NCBI GenBank assembly: GCA_949825045.1
Contig: OX463820.1
Location: 4,042,501 to 4,106,500 of the forward strand
Source: Argyresthia goedartella
Lineage: Eukaryota > Arthropoda > Insecta > Lepidoptera > Argyresthiidae
Direction of reading: 5' to 3'
DNA length: 64,000 nucleotides
The first letter of the stretch is position 1, and each line of letters opens with the position of its first letter. The notes below the pieces were generated by a model. It was not told where the DNA came from. It was given only the letters and a program-made list of their open reading frames with translations, and ran no database searches. Position numbers and translations under genes: made by a program. This document shows positions 30,444-41,800 of this stretch, piece after piece.

Positions 30444-32652
30444 TGTAATGGTACACGAGAGTCGGTACATTTGATACTTCATTCTGCGTGATAGAGGGCT
30501 AGCCCAACGCCGCGCTGTTTTGAATACGAATCGGTTCAGATAACGTTTGGGGGTTTTGCGTAGCTAAGTGGCAAGTTAGCAAAAAAAAAAAACAGAGCCG
30601 ACGCTTGGGATGGTTCGGAGAAGTTTACAGGTCAGTTTTTTTGTCGCATTCCTGCGAGATGTGTAGAGATCAGAGCCGATTTGGCTGCGCGTTGAATAAA
30701 ATTATGAATAACTAAATAATGAAAGGTTATTATGGAACGATACGGAGAAAGCTATTATGTTGATTGCAAATACACAATTGCGATTGAGGTATGATATGGA
30801 GAGTCTGACACCGCTAGTTTGGATAGCATTCTAGTGATCTTTGCTACGCGCGTCTAGCGGTCGGGTATGCTTAATTAATCGCAACAAGCTTTTATTGGTC
30901 AGCGATCAACAGATTCTGTGTATCGGCAGTACCAAATGATTTGAGTGATCACCTACGGTTGATCATAGTGAATATGCGTACACACAATTTGTAGAACGGC
31001 GGATCTGCATGGCATGGTTGAAATAAGACCCTGTGTAGTTAGTGATAAGAAGCTTCGCTTGGGCAGAGCGTGTTCGCAAAGGACGCATATAAATACGAGA
31101 GCGTGGGAGGGGAGAGCATTCAGTCTCAGCGTCTAGCTACTGTGACAGTCGTCTTTCACGAGTTCTAAACAGTTTTGTCTGCCGTGTTACGCGTCAGAAC
31201 TATACGAAATTGTGATTGCGAAGTTTCAGTGGGTTTTCGTGAGTGTCTGAAGCGCCGAGATATACCTCGGTTCCTAACCTTTATATCAACCAACCCCAAA
31301 TTCCAAAACTATCCTTGGGTCGTTAGAAAAGAACTTGTAAGTCAATTTTATCTGAGTCTGAGTCTGGGCTTGGAGCGACCCTAAATTCCTTTCTCCTTCA
31401 CCATAGGGTTCCTGGATTGGCTCTTAGGATATTCGCGGGCTAATCCTCTCCTCATTCCTTCGAGTAGCGAGTTTTGTAATTCCCACACACACAGTCGTTA
31501 AACATTCAAGCACATTCAAATCAAACTCAACCATTTTCGAGTGGTGTCGATAATGGACGTGGTATAACACTAGGTTTTAGACTAGGCTAGACAGGAGTTT
31601 AGTTGCGGCTAAACCTAGGTTGGCAGGGCATAGGGAGACTGTTTGATTGATGAGGTTCCGCGGATGGAAATATAACAAATTCAGAACAAAGTTAAACCGG
31701 TGTCAACACAGATAACATATCCTGTTGATATTTTGACATTTGAGTGTTGTCGGGGACGCGCGAAGAGATCAATTTACAGTCTAAAGTTCATTGTTTAGGT
31801 CCGGGTAGGTGTTTTGCATTGCCTTGGGTCAGGTTGGATTCAAGTTGCATCTTTAAATTAAATGTAAATTTCGCTGGAGGTCTAATGTGTGGGCTGAGTC
31901 GGTATATATGATTTGGCTCAGCCCAGGACGTGCTGAGGCTAGTGGAATTCATAGTTCGGTATTTATCGAACTATGCACTTCGCTATGGTGTGGGTTAGAT
32001 CTCCTAAAACAATAATGCTTGCGTTTCGATAACATCCAGCTCAAATTGCGCAGAGTTGAAGGTTTCAAAACGTTACGGACCTTTTGAGGTAACCGCTAGT
32101 TCAGAACCCATTTCGGAAAATCAAATCACAATTGTGTAAACCGGTCTTTTCGGATCGTTATTGCCGTGAACCAAATATATAATTGGAACCTCCACAAGCC
32201 GCTACTAGCGAGCACATGAAATATCATTGAGTACTCACGTCGTAAAACTACGACGGATATCTATACGATATCACAAACAAATATTATAAACTGTGGTCGA
32301 CCACTAAAACAAAAAGAAGTTCCAATCGCCCATATACACAAAAACCAATTGGTACCATCAACCATAAAATATAACAACGATCGTTTTGGCGCAATACACC
32401 ACTGACTTATGCGAATTACCGGCTCGCGGACATATATGCTTTCTCTGTCTAACTTGAAACTGTAACTTCCTGAACCAAACTTCGTTCGACTATTGTACGC
32501 CTAACGAACTTCTCGACGAACGAGAAATTCAGACTTATCATTCTTACTTACAAATCTTACAGCTGAATCGGGTCCTCTCATTTTGGGATAGATAGAATAG
32601 ACGATCATAGCTACTGATAGCGGCGGCTCGACCTTGGCTTTGTGCCGTTACA
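30444..32652 (+). repeat. 3' LTR
   Basis: 2209 bp, aligned to the 5' LTR at a constant offset of 7313 with no indel. About 15 substitutions were noted, for example GTGGTC/GTGATC, TTGAAG/TTGGAG and several near 32395-32425. Confidence 0.97.
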
Positions 32653-32656
32653 GGAG

Positions 32657-33050
32657 TAATAAAGAAAGCAAAAAATAACACCATCATTGTACATATTTGC
32701 AACAGCAGTGTTTGTGAAGTGCAATATCCATCTGTTTAAATACATGAAGAGTAAACACAACCATAATAAGCTGAGTTCTGACCCACGAAAAACGGCATAC
32801 TACGATAAAAGTATATTCGGCATGACCACGAGAATTTACAACAAACTACCAGAGACATTAAAAGGCATTATAATAACAATATAAATATATTTAAACATAA
32901 TCTTTAAAAAATACTGATTGGTAAGGCATACTACTCGATTAATGCTTTTTTTTTAGACATATTATAAAACTTGATAGGATATTTAAGAGGACAATTATTA
33001 TTATGCATTTATTACTTTTATGTGTGCATGTATTGTGTATTTTATTGATT
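32657..33050 (+). pseudogene. LINE-E C-terminal fragment running into the right arm
   Basis: The plus strand reads FKYMKSKHNHNKLSSDP, then IFGMTTRIYNKLPETLKG, continuing across 32888 into a broken frame with GKAYYSIN, the usual last motif of LINE ORF2 proteins. The part up to 32887 is outside the palindrome and the rest is inside. The inversion breakpoint therefore cut through this LINE end. Confidence 0.7.
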
Positions 33051-33309
33051 ATATGACCATCATTTTTCTTTTTGTCATTGCGTACAAAGACCCCTGAAGA
33101 ACCGGCATACTTGTACAAATGACTCAATATTTTGTGTCACTATCTCCCGGTCTATATTGTGTATACTTTTATGGCTGTATCATGTAATTTTAATTTTAAA
33201 ACCAATGTTTGAACGCCTTACGGCAGATAATAGTGACACATTTGCCTTTTTTTACGACAACCAACCATGGAATACCTATGTTTCATCAAACAATAAATAT
33301 CTTTATCTT

Positions 33310-33780
33310 TATCTTTATAAAGGTTGAGCGACGCGCGATACCAAGTGCGACTTTCCCTTAAGTCGACTGTCGAATCCGATCTAGGGCAGTCGAAAAACAA
33401 AGCCATTGTCCAATTTCTACAAATCGAACGCAAATTTTCGAAGTATAAAATTATTGCTTCGCCTTACAAAGAAGTGGCTACCGATTCGGCTTCGACGGGA
33501 CTCTCATATCCTGTGTTTCCTTTATAATATTTTGTGGAACCCTCGTTACCCTAACTTCCTACGTGATCGCTTCGAATTTCTTTCTTCAAGCATGCCTCGG
33601 AGAACTCATATGGCGTCTACGCTCAAAGCTCCAGATCGCTCCACTGCAGCCTTCAAGCACGGGTTCAGAATCCGAGCCGTACGACTGTGGAATGAGCTTC
33701 CTTGCACTATCAGGGACAGTCGATCTCTAAATATATTCAAAAACCGGCTAAAGAAGCACTATCTCTCCCTTTCCAGTTAG
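33310..33780 (+). pseudogene. LINE-D ORF2 C-terminus (right arm)
   Basis: Frames 33324-33527 and 33406-33780 overlap in different registers. The second ends with FKHGFRIRAVRLWNELPCTI and FKNRLKKHYLSLSS, a classic LINE C-terminus. The stop at 33778 is followed by the TA tract into which LINE-F jumped. The 3' UTR resumes at about 36190-36330 and 37640-37830 (AATAAAGAAATTAC at the end). Confidence 0.8.
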
Positions 33781-33789
33781 ATATATATA

Positions 33790-36175
33790 TATATATTTAT
33801 TTATTTATTTATTTATTTAGAAGACCAACAAATGATACACTTGTAACATACATCTAGACTTAAAATAGAATACTAGACAAAGTGTTCACTTAATTATAGG
33901 TACTTACAGCTATCTTTATAACGAGGAGACATTGAAAGAAAATATCTAAACTAAACTAAATTAAACTTTTTTACATAAGTTTAGGTAGGTACTAATAACA
34001 TTAGTAAACATTATAAATTGAAACAAAAAATTTGAAATTTTATGTATAAAAAAACAAGTGAAAATTAAGTGGTGTTAATATGCTTTTTCAAGTTTTGTTT
34101 GAAGGACCTCAACGCATCGTGAAATATGTCAAATTCGCTTTTAGGTAGTGCATTATAGATTTGTTTCATTCTAAACAAGGGTGAGTTACTGACAAGGTTG
34201 GACTTGCAAGGACGCTGCCTAAATAACTTGAATACGTTGGATCTGGGCAATCTATTGGGGACAGTTATTTCAATTCTACTTAATAGTTGAGGGCAGTTGA
34301 TTCTGTTCCTAAGAAGACCATGCAAAAACGTAAGATCCAATAGTTTTCTCCTATTCGTGAGCGACATGATACCATAATGTTTTAATCGAGCCTCATATGA
34401 ACTTAAATAACGAGCCCGTCCATCGCCATATGCAAGGTGATAAAGAAATTTTTTCTGCACTCTTTCGATTCGATCTTTGTGGACCTGATAAAAAGGGTAC
34501 CAGACCTGAGAGCAATATTCCAGGTTGCATCTTACCAGAGCGTTAAAAAGAGCAATTTTACTTTGTGTATGTCTAAAGGGCTTTGAGTTTCTGAGCATGA
34601 ACCCTAACATTTTAGAGGCTTTGGAAATAATAATATCTACGTGTTTAATAAAGGTTAGTTTGCTGTCAATATGAACTCCCAGATCCCGTATCAAATCAAC
34701 TTTCTTTAAATCAGTGTCACCAACTCTGTACTGCGTTGGAATTACATTTTTGTTGCGAGTAAAAGATATCTGATAGCACTTATCTGCATTAAGTTTCATT
34801 CTATTATAAACACACCATTCATTCAGTCTATCAACGTCGTCCTGCAATTGCTGGGCCTCGTGAGTATTCGAAACTGTTTTGATAATCTTGAGATCGTCCG
34901 CAAACATAAAAGGTTCGGAATAGGCAAAACAATCGACAATGTTATTTATGAAAAGCAGGAAAAATAGTGGTCCAAGATGGGATCCCTGAGGAACTCCTGA
35001 TGTGCACTCAAATGTTGCGGACTGATCCCCATTAACAACTACGTGAGAGTATCGACCGTGTAAATATGACGAAGCCCACTTAAGAACAGATCCTGACATG
35101 CCAAATAGAGCAATTTTTTCCAAAAGTAAACTGTGGTCGACCTTGTCAAACGCCTTGCTGAAGTCCGTGTAGACTACGTCTACCTGAGTTCGCGCATCCA
35201 CAGACTCAGCAAGACAGTCAACAAAGGAAACAAGATTTGTATTAGTGGAACGTCCGCGCAGGAAGCCATGTTGTTTTTCAGATAGCTGGTGGTAAACAAG
35301 ATTGTTAAACTCTGGGTACACAAGAACCTCGAACAGCTTAGCAAAGACTGAAAGCAGTGTAATCGGTCTGAATTCTGTGATATCCTTGCTCACACCTTCT
35401 TTAGGTATCGGAATGATCTTTCCAATTTTCCAGTATGTTGGAAATATACCAGATTGAAGTGATTTGTTAAAAATCATAGTTAGTGGCTTTGACAGAGGTT
35501 CGGCACATAGTTTAATGAAGATAGGGGGAAGATCATCAGCACCCGCACCCTTATGCACATCAAGTCTTTTTAGTTTCTGATAAACAATAGACTCGTTTAT
35601 ATTCATTCTGCTTAGAGACCAAGAACAACTTGAACGTGATTCCATTTCGGCAAGTTCATCATCAGCTACCCTGCAACCCGTTCCAGGCCCATATGTTGAG
35701 GAAAAATGTTTCGCGAAAAGATCACAGATCTCCTGACTGCCGCATCCAATCTCAGAATTCAAGTGCATCGAAGACGGTAGATGACTTCTGTTCTGGCGTT
35801 TTGGCTTTAAGTACGCCCAAAAGTATTTGGGATCCTTACACAAACTAGACTCGACCCTTTCAATGTATTTTGAATAACACTCATTAGTTAAATTTTTGCA
35901 CCTTTTACTTAACATATCTAAAGCCAATTTGTCCATAGGATTTTTGTATTTTTTCACCTTTATTCTTACTTTGTACTTTTCTTTGAGAAGTCTAATTAGA
36001 CCGCACGAGAACCAAGGTGGGTGAGTTGTTTTGCGTTTACTGGTCAGGGGTACGTTTTTTTTAATAGTAATCCTTAGAATTTCATAAAATTTATCGACCA
36101 TTTCGTTGACATTTGAACAATATTTGAAGCCTTCGGCCCAATTTACACTATTCAGATCGTTTAAAATCGCACAAT

Positions 36176-36180
<5 letters not shown>
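33790..36180 (-). mobile_element. LINE-F, 5'-truncated, antisense, in a TA microsatellite
   Basis: The 3' tail is (TAAA)n on the minus strand (TTTATTTATTTATTTA at about 33797-33819). The 5' end abuts (TA)n at 36180. The left-arm counterpart (21735-21765) has only an uninterrupted TA tract. The insertion therefore occurred after the inverted duplication. The endonuclease domain is missing. Confidence 0.88.
34065..36179 (-). CDS. LINE-F ORF2 fragment: reverse transcriptase, open frame
   Basis: Open for 704 codons. There is no natural start: the frame runs out of the TA tract, and the first in-frame ATG is at about residue 28. RT motifs: TEFRPITLLSVFAKLFE (268-284), DFSKAFDKVDH (339-349), SGVPQGSHLGPLFF (394-407) and FMFADDLKII (425-434). 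The thumb and C-terminus follow, with VRCNLEYCSQVWYPFYQVH and RIERVQKKFLYHLA. The length from RT to C-terminus is complete, with no internal stop, so the parent element was active recently. The N-terminal endonuclease is absent, so this copy cannot retrotranspose by itself. Jockey/CR1-like. Clade not assigned. Confidence 0.9.
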
Positions 36181-36217
<37 letters not shown>

Positions 36218-36330
36218 ATCTATTAGTTTATTATACGGTTTATTCATATTTTTACGTTGTATTTAAGTAATTGTGTATGCAGTCTATTTTTAGCAATTAG
36301 GGTTATCAGTATAATATTGTTTGTAATATA

Positions 36331-36358
36331 CACAGTCAGGTCATAAGTTCTGTCACAC
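36331..36358. repeat. Mariner 5' terminal inverted repeat
   Basis: CACAGTCAGGTCATAAGTTC then TGTCACAC. It pairs with 37614-37639 with two mismatches in the first 26 bases. Confidence 0.93.
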
Positions 36359-36473
36359 AATAAAAACTTTTGAATTTAGAACGCTGGCCACAAAAAAGTT
36401 TATTGAATTCGAATTTCGAATTTTTCATGAAAATAAAAATGTGTACTTTTTAGAATTTTCCTCATTTTTAAAT

Positions 36474-37514
36474 ATGGAGTGGACACTTAAAGAAGACCGT
36501 GTCGCAGTTATTGCGTTGCATCGTTGCGGTTACGCGCCAATTCAGATTTTCGACTTACTGAAAAATTTGAATATAACCAAAAGATTCGTTTATCGTACCA
36601 TAAAACGATACAATGAAGACTCTAGTGTAGATGACAGGTCAAGAAGTGGTCGCCCTCGCTCTGTTAGGACTCCAGCAGTGATAAAAGCTGTGAAGGCACG
36701 AATTCAAAGAAATCCCATACGTAAGCAGAAACTGTTGGCCCTTCAGATGGGGTTAAGCAGGACCACGGTGAAAAGGGTGTTAAATGAAGACTTAGGGCTT
36801 AGGGCATATCGAAGAAAAACAGAACATCGTTTGGACGCTCGTTTAATGGACCTGAGACTGAAGAGATGCCGCGCTTTGTTGAAGCAGTACGCGGGAAAAA
36901 AGCATCGGGAAATTCTTTTTTCGGATGAAAAAATTTTCACCGTGGAAGAGAGCTACAACAAACAAAATGATAAGGTGTACGCACACAGCAGTGAAGAAGC
37001 GAGCAACCGTATTCCGCGTGTCCAACGAGGTCATTTTCCATCCTCGCTCATGGTTTGGTTGGGAGTCTCTTATTGGGGCTTAACTGAGGTAAATTTTTGT
37101 GAGAAAGGCGTAAAAACGAATGCAGTTGTGTATCAAAATACAGTCCTCAACAACCTTGTGGAACCTGTTTCTCATACCATGTTTAATAACAGGCACTGGG
37201 TATTCCAACAAGATTCTGCACCACCTCATAGAGCGAAAAGCACACAAGACTGGCTGGCGGCGCGTGAAATCGACTTCATCCGGCACGAAGACTGGCCCTC
37301 CTCCAGTTCAGATTTGAGTCCGTTAGATTACAAGATATGGCAACACTTGGAGGAAAAGGCCTGCTCAAAGCCTCATCCTGATTTGGAGTCATTCAAGGAA
37401 TCCTTGATTAAGGCAGCCGCCGATATCGACATGGTCCTCGTTCGTGCTGCGATAGACGACTGGCCGCGCAGAATAAAGGCCTATATTCAAAATCGTGGGG
37501 GTCATTTTGAATAA
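36474..37514 (+). CDS. Mariner (DD37D) transposase
   Basis: 346 codons from ATG 36474 to TAA 37512-37514, the normal length of mariner transposases. The frame is open 11 codons further upstream but without an ATG. The N-terminal part (1-110) has paired helix-turn-helix character, with IKRYNEDSSVDDRSRSGRPR linking the two halves (GRPR at 59-62). Catalytic residues: D151 (FSDEKIF), D247 (WVFQQDSAPPHRA) and D285 (SSSSDLSPLDYKIW), with 37 residues between the last two, the DD37D signature of the maT group. VWLG (194-197) matches the conserved MVWGG region. No stop or frameshift, intact ends and an undamaged TA duplication suggest a recently mobile and possibly active copy. Confidence 0.96.
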   Translation: MEWTLKEDRVAVIALHRCGYAPIQIFDLLKNLNITKRFVYRTIKRYNEDSSVDDRSRSGRPRSVRTPAVIKAVKARIQRNPIRKQKLLALQMGLSRTTVKRVLNEDLGLRAYRRKTEHRLDARLMDLRLKRCRALLKQYAGKKHREILFSDEKIFTVEESYNKQNDKVYAHSSEEASNRIPRVQRGHFPSSLMVWLGVSYWGLTEVNFCEKGVKTNAVVYQNTVLNNLVEPVSHTMFNNRHWVFQQDSAPPHRAKSTQDWLAAREIDFIRHEDWPSSSSDLSPLDYKIWQHLEEKACSKPHPDLESFKESLIKAAADIDMVLVRAAIDDWPRRIKAYIQNRGGHFE

Positions 37515-37613
37515 ACTTTATTACCATAAGAATCTATGTTTTATTAAGTTCATTTTGCTATATAAATGTTTACATAAATAATAAACATGTCTAAATTATT
37601 TCATATTGCACAT

Positions 37614-37639
37614 GTGACAGATCTTATGACCTGACTATG
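37614..37639. repeat. Mariner 3' terminal inverted repeat
   Basis: GTGACAGATCTTATGACCTG then ACTATG, the reverse complement of the 5' end with two differences. Confidence 0.93.
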
Positions 37640-38489
37640 TATATTAGTCGTAGTATTTATAGAGTTTTATTGTACGTGCAGGTCTTCCCCCGCTCAACCA
37701 TCACCCCTCCTACCATCTTGGTTTGCTGGAATAAATCTCTTTTGAGAGATAAGCTCGCCTTTGTACATGTTTTTCTATTATAAGTTATCTGTATGACTGT
37801 TTTGTGCAGTACAATAAAGAAATTACAAAGAATTTGTGCACGTATGTATACTTATTGCTTGGACATATGAAGCGGGCACGTGACAAAAAGAACCTCGAAT
37901 ATTTTTTGCCACACCATTGCGTGTTACGAGAAGACAACGGCACTTCGTGTGGTATTTAACGGATCCGAAAAGACTTCTTTTTTTTTTTTTTTAGCTTTTG
38001 GCAACACTGAAGTCAACAATCGACTGAGATTTATCCTGTGTAAAATTAAAATTGAAATTATTTTCTTGTGTAATTAAACTACAATCATAGATGTATTTAA
38101 TAGAATAATCATAAATATAAGTATGACTATAAATATTTTATATGAGTGATGTGTATTTAATACTAACTAGGCAATTGTTTTACGGTTACAGAATTTTGTC
38201 TTTTTCATTGTTATTCGGAGTGATTTGGTTCCACTTACTGTGAATTCTGAGCGAAAATATAAGATCTGGTATCTAATTTCAACCAAATAAATCACGTAAG
38301 TGACAAACATTTCGAATTCGGCTCAGTTGACCGAACTTCAATTGGCTGACAAATATCCTACCTCGTTAGAAGTTGGGCTTGGCAGATGCAGAGTCAACTT
38401 CGGGAGCCGGGTTCCCCAGTAAAGATCTACCCTCGGAAAAAACCAGCCAAGCCACCTGGGACCTAGTAAAAGTAAAAACAATGTACGAT

Positions 38490-39254
38490 TAACTTTTAGC
38501 AAACTGTCCAAATCCTACTGAGCGTGCTCGACTGCTGGCAATACCCGAGCCTGAGTCGGGGCTTTGGCTACACGCTTTGCCGTCGAGGAACATTGGATCC
38601 CATTTGGACCCGGCTTTCCTGCGTGTAGCGATATTGGTCTCAAAGTTTGTGAACCACACCCACGCTGCCGCTGCGGTATCCCAGTAAACAACCTTGGGCG
38701 CCACGGACTTTACTGCCAGTCGGGTGCCGGCCGATATTACAGGCACACGACACTAAAAGATCTTTTTCGCAGAGTCCTTGGGACGGCAAACATACCATCT
38801 ACCCTGGAGCCGGCTGGCTTGACTGCGGCGGACGAGTAAAGACCTGAAGGTATGGCACGGCACGCTTGTGCCCTGGTTTTTGGAGCGACCTCTGGCGTGG
38901 GACGTGACCTGCATGGACACGTTGGCCCCGTCCCACGTCCGGCGTTCAACCCGTAAGCCGGGGTCTGCCGCAGATGACGCCCAATTGGTCAAGTGCCGCA
39001 AATATGCTTTTTTGAAAAGCAATTACATATTTGCGGCACTTGCAGTAGAAACGTTCGTCGTCGTCGCATGGTCGTCAGACACTAAAGGCATAGTGAAAGA
39101 TCTATCTAAAAAAATTGTCAGTTTATCTGGCGACCTAAGGGCAGGTTCCTACTTCGCCCAAAGGCTAAGGCAAATGGCAATTCAGCAGGAAAATGCGGCC
39201 GGCGTGCTGGGGACAATGCCCCGGGCTAGCTTAAGTTTCTTAGAATCGATTTAA
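38490..39254 (+). pseudogene. RLE-2 retroelement C-terminus (right arm, fuller copy)
   Basis: Reads [46 protein letters not shown] (CCHC knuckle completed), RHTTLKDLFRRVLGTANIPS and TLEPAGL, then a stop. A frame change reaches WDVTCMDTLAPSHVRRS and KYAFLKSNYIFAALAVETF, then QRLRQMAIQQENAAGVLGTM to TAA at 39254. The order knuckle, RH motif, EPAGL, WD-T-DTLAPSH, AVET, QR is a known layout of restriction-like nuclease domains in metazoan retroelements. At least two frameshifts make it dead. It keeps about 125 bp that the left arm has lost. Confidence 0.8.
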
Positions 39255-39725
39255 TGTAACTATTTGTTTGTAAACACATCTTTTTTAGATAGATTGAAAA
39301 AATGTTTGAGAGAGACCGGCACTTGTTAGAAGTTTGTTGACACTCATACATACTATTCTACTTATTCATATCTATAATGAACAGTCGCATGCAGACCCAT
39401 AAAGCAGGGCAAATTGGAACAAATAGAAAATGCATCCAAATCTCTGCATTTGTATTGGTTCCAATTAGGCCCTCAATTCCAATTAGCCCCCTTCTACCGA
39501 TATGCGAAATTTTAATTATTATTTGAGTAGTGACGACGATCATCAGAAAGCTGCAATGTGGATGGTTAGTGCACAGCACCGCCCGCGGTGTTGCCACCGA
39601 CCACAGGCTACGCCCGCTCCGCCACGCGCGTGGGCGCTGCCCGCAACCACAGCATCGAGATGCCGACCAAAGGCCTCCGCGCACAATGTGCCTTGCAGTT
39701 TTCTGATATATATATATAAATAATA

Positions 39726-39760
<35 letters not shown>

Positions 39761-40039
39761 TATATATATATATTATTTTAAAAAATATAGACCATTTTAA
39801 GAAACTCATTTTAAATATTTTTGGATTTTGTTCAATGCGTCTATTTAAAAAACAAAGTTATTTTTTTTTTCCGCCAAAAGTAAATGTGACGTCACCAAGA
39901 GGAGTAATTAGATAAATTTCTTTGCCTACAAATAAAAAATAAAGTAGCGGACGAGTCAACCAAAGAGTGTAAAGTATGAGTGAATTCAACTGTCTAACAA
40001 ACATCACGTCAGTTATTAATGAACCTCTCAGGGCGGCGG
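39255..40039. other. Arm sequence: AT flank, GC-rich cassette, TA microsatellite
   Basis: Mirror of 19375-20147. The GC-rich cassette is at about 39555-39705 and the TA tract at 39712-39778. No gene supported. Confidence 0.5.
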
Positions 40040-40342
40040 TTACAACTGCGGGCCCATTGGATAGCCATTGGAGCCATTGGAGCCAATCATGAGGCCACCA
40101 TATGCGTGGCTGTTTCCCCGCGGATCACTCAATCTCACGCCACTATCCACACCAGTACCACGACAAACAACTCGGCGGGTCCTTGACCCTTCTTTCACAC
40201 GAGGGTGGAAAACACTCTGGCTATAACCGAAATAGTGTTCAAACCACCTGGGCCGATCGCGGGGCCGACTATCGGCCAACCATTCTCGCGGTTTGGATAC
40301 GGATCCCTTCCAAAATTTTGGCTCAATACCAAGGGACCTCAA
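40040..40342 (-). CDS. Open frame of 100 codons, inverted twin of 19072-19374
   Basis: Almost identical to the left-arm frame. Unknown, and possibly only a GC-driven open stretch of transposon DNA. Confidence 0.2.
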   Translation of the reverse strand: MRSLGIEPKFWKGSVSKPREWLADSRPRDRPRWFEHYFGYSQSVFHPRVKEGSRTRRVVCRGTGVDSGVRLSDPRGNSHAYGGLMIGSNGSNGYPMGPQL

Positions 40343-41005
40343 AACCCTCGTGTCATATCACGGCAATAAACAACAGGCTTGGAGGTTAAACACCATATTT
40401 TTTCGATTCACTCGCAAAAACCGGTCGGAAGTAAAGTTACATTGTTAATTTATCAAAGGCCTAAACGTAGGGTGCTTTCCGATTGATACTAGTAGTGACT
40501 AAACCACAAATAGGCCCGTTTGGTTCTAAACATCAGTGATTGCCTAACTAAAACGAATTTATTGATTGAATATTGTTGTGAGGATATATTAAAATCGAAT
40601 TGTTTTTCATAATGGAAAGTGAAGAATGTTTCGTCCCGTTATGTTCTAACAGGAGTGATAACCTTGATTTACTATTCGTGCCAATCCTAGAACGTCTGCG
40701 AGAAGAATAGGTCGTCAAGTGAACGCAGAATATTTCTAAAATTATTCGCTGTTTTGTTTGGGCTACTTGGATCAAATTGTAATGATTGCTTGTAGGCTAA
40801 TAAATTTGGAGGATGTTTTAATAAAAATATACTAGGTACATTTCTAAGAATATGTATGGTTTTATTTACACAAAACATATGCTAGAAATATTATACACAA
40901 AATTGAATTTGTGCAGCTGACTATAGCTGACTCAGATTTGATACTATCAGAAGTACCACCGGTAGTGCCACGGGTAGATAGATAGATTATGAGGTGCGAC
41001 GCTTG

Positions 41006-41800
41006 AAGGCTTTGAAGTAAGTTTTTTGCCGACGCAACATCTCCTCTAACTTGCTGTTTCTGTCTAGGATACTAGGATTGTTCTGCCTAGGATACAGCTG
41101 ACTTGATTCACCGCTTGATTTATCTTCTCCCGACTTCAACCGTCTTAGGAATTACTAGTGGCGTAGATGGTTTTAGGGAAAACGCGGGTTTCTTGAGGAT
41201 TAACGCCCTTATTTATTGGTAAAGGGATTGGGAACGTTCGTATTGATTGGCAGTAAAGTAGTCGATATCTTCATTTTCAGCCATCATTAACTGCTCATGA
41301 TTCCGTTGAAACTGAGTCCCATACTTAAAGTCTCCACCCTCCTTTTGATATAATCAGATGTCTTGCGACCTTGTAAATTGACCATAGCTGATTTATTCCG
41401 TCAATAATTTGCCACTGATTTTGCAACAGGTAGACGAATTCTTGGCTTGTCTCCATTATGGGTCACTTGCTAGATATAAGTATATAATCACTTGTTTGAT
41501 AATTCCTTGATCAATTTCTTGATAAAATCACTTTTTTGATAGTTCCTTGATGAATTTCGTGATAAAATCACTTGTGTATTTATTTAACATGTGGAAAACC
41601 AACAGCTTTCCATAGAACAATAAAAATACAGGAATAGGAATCATGAACCCAATTACAGGTTTTCACGGCTAGCTATAAAGTAATAGATCTTATACACGAA
41701 AAGTTATCAAGAAAATAATAATGAGAACCAATCGTCAACGCGGTACCGTTAAACGTAAGGAAAAACTACAAGTTTTAGCCCACTGCGTACGCTTGAGCCT
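41006..41800 (-). pseudogene. LTR-retrotransposon gag N-terminal remnant
   Basis: On the minus strand from ATG at 41453-41455, METSQEFVYLLQNQWQIIDG is followed, after frame changes, by TSDYIKRRVETL and AENEDIDYFTANQYER (to about 41210). A tryptophan- and glutamine-rich helix, then a YIKRR-VETL block, then DYFT..QYE, resembles the start of gag in insect LTR elements. Three registers are needed. Sequences outside 41210-41455 are unassigned, apart from a degenerate repeat of TTGATAATTCCTTGAT..AAATCACTT at about 41490-41575. Confidence 0.5.

Larger units (their letters stand above)
23131..32652 (+). mobile_element. Young Ty3/Gypsy LTR retrotransposon, 9.5 kb
   Basis: Two LTRs of identical length (2209 bp) begin TGTAATGG and end CCGTTACA. 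GGAG immediately flanks both outer ends (23127-23130 and 32653-32656), a 4-bp target duplication. Inside are a frameshifted gag, an uninterrupted pol and a purine tract before the 3' LTR. I found no envelope gene. By eye the LTRs differ at about 15 positions (about 0.7 percent), which indicates recent insertion. It occupies the axis of the large palindrome. Confidence 0.97.
36331..37639 (+). mobile_element. Mariner element of DD37D (maT) type, structurally complete
   Basis: 1309 bp flanked by TA (36329-36330 and 37640-37641). The inverted ends are CACAGTCAGGTCATAAGTTC and, reversed, CATAGTCAGGTCATAAGATC, continuing TGTCAC. The left arm of the palindrome (about 21625-21650) shows the uninserted GTAATATATATTAGTCG, which confirms the borders and the TA duplication. 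It carries one transposase gene with no visible defect. Confidence 0.97.
32888..41005. repeat. Large palindrome, right arm
   Basis: Inverted copy of 18407-23048. Without LINE-F (about 33790-36180) and the mariner (36331-37639) it is about 4.4 kb. It carries LINE-D on the plus strand, RLE-2 on the plus strand (38490-39254), the TA microsatellite and the unknown 100-codon frame on the minus strand. Confidence 0.93.

Noticed and set aside
36441..36473. Mariner transposase starting 11 codons earlier
   Set aside because: The open frame begins with GTG. The ATG at 36474 gives the usual 346 residues.
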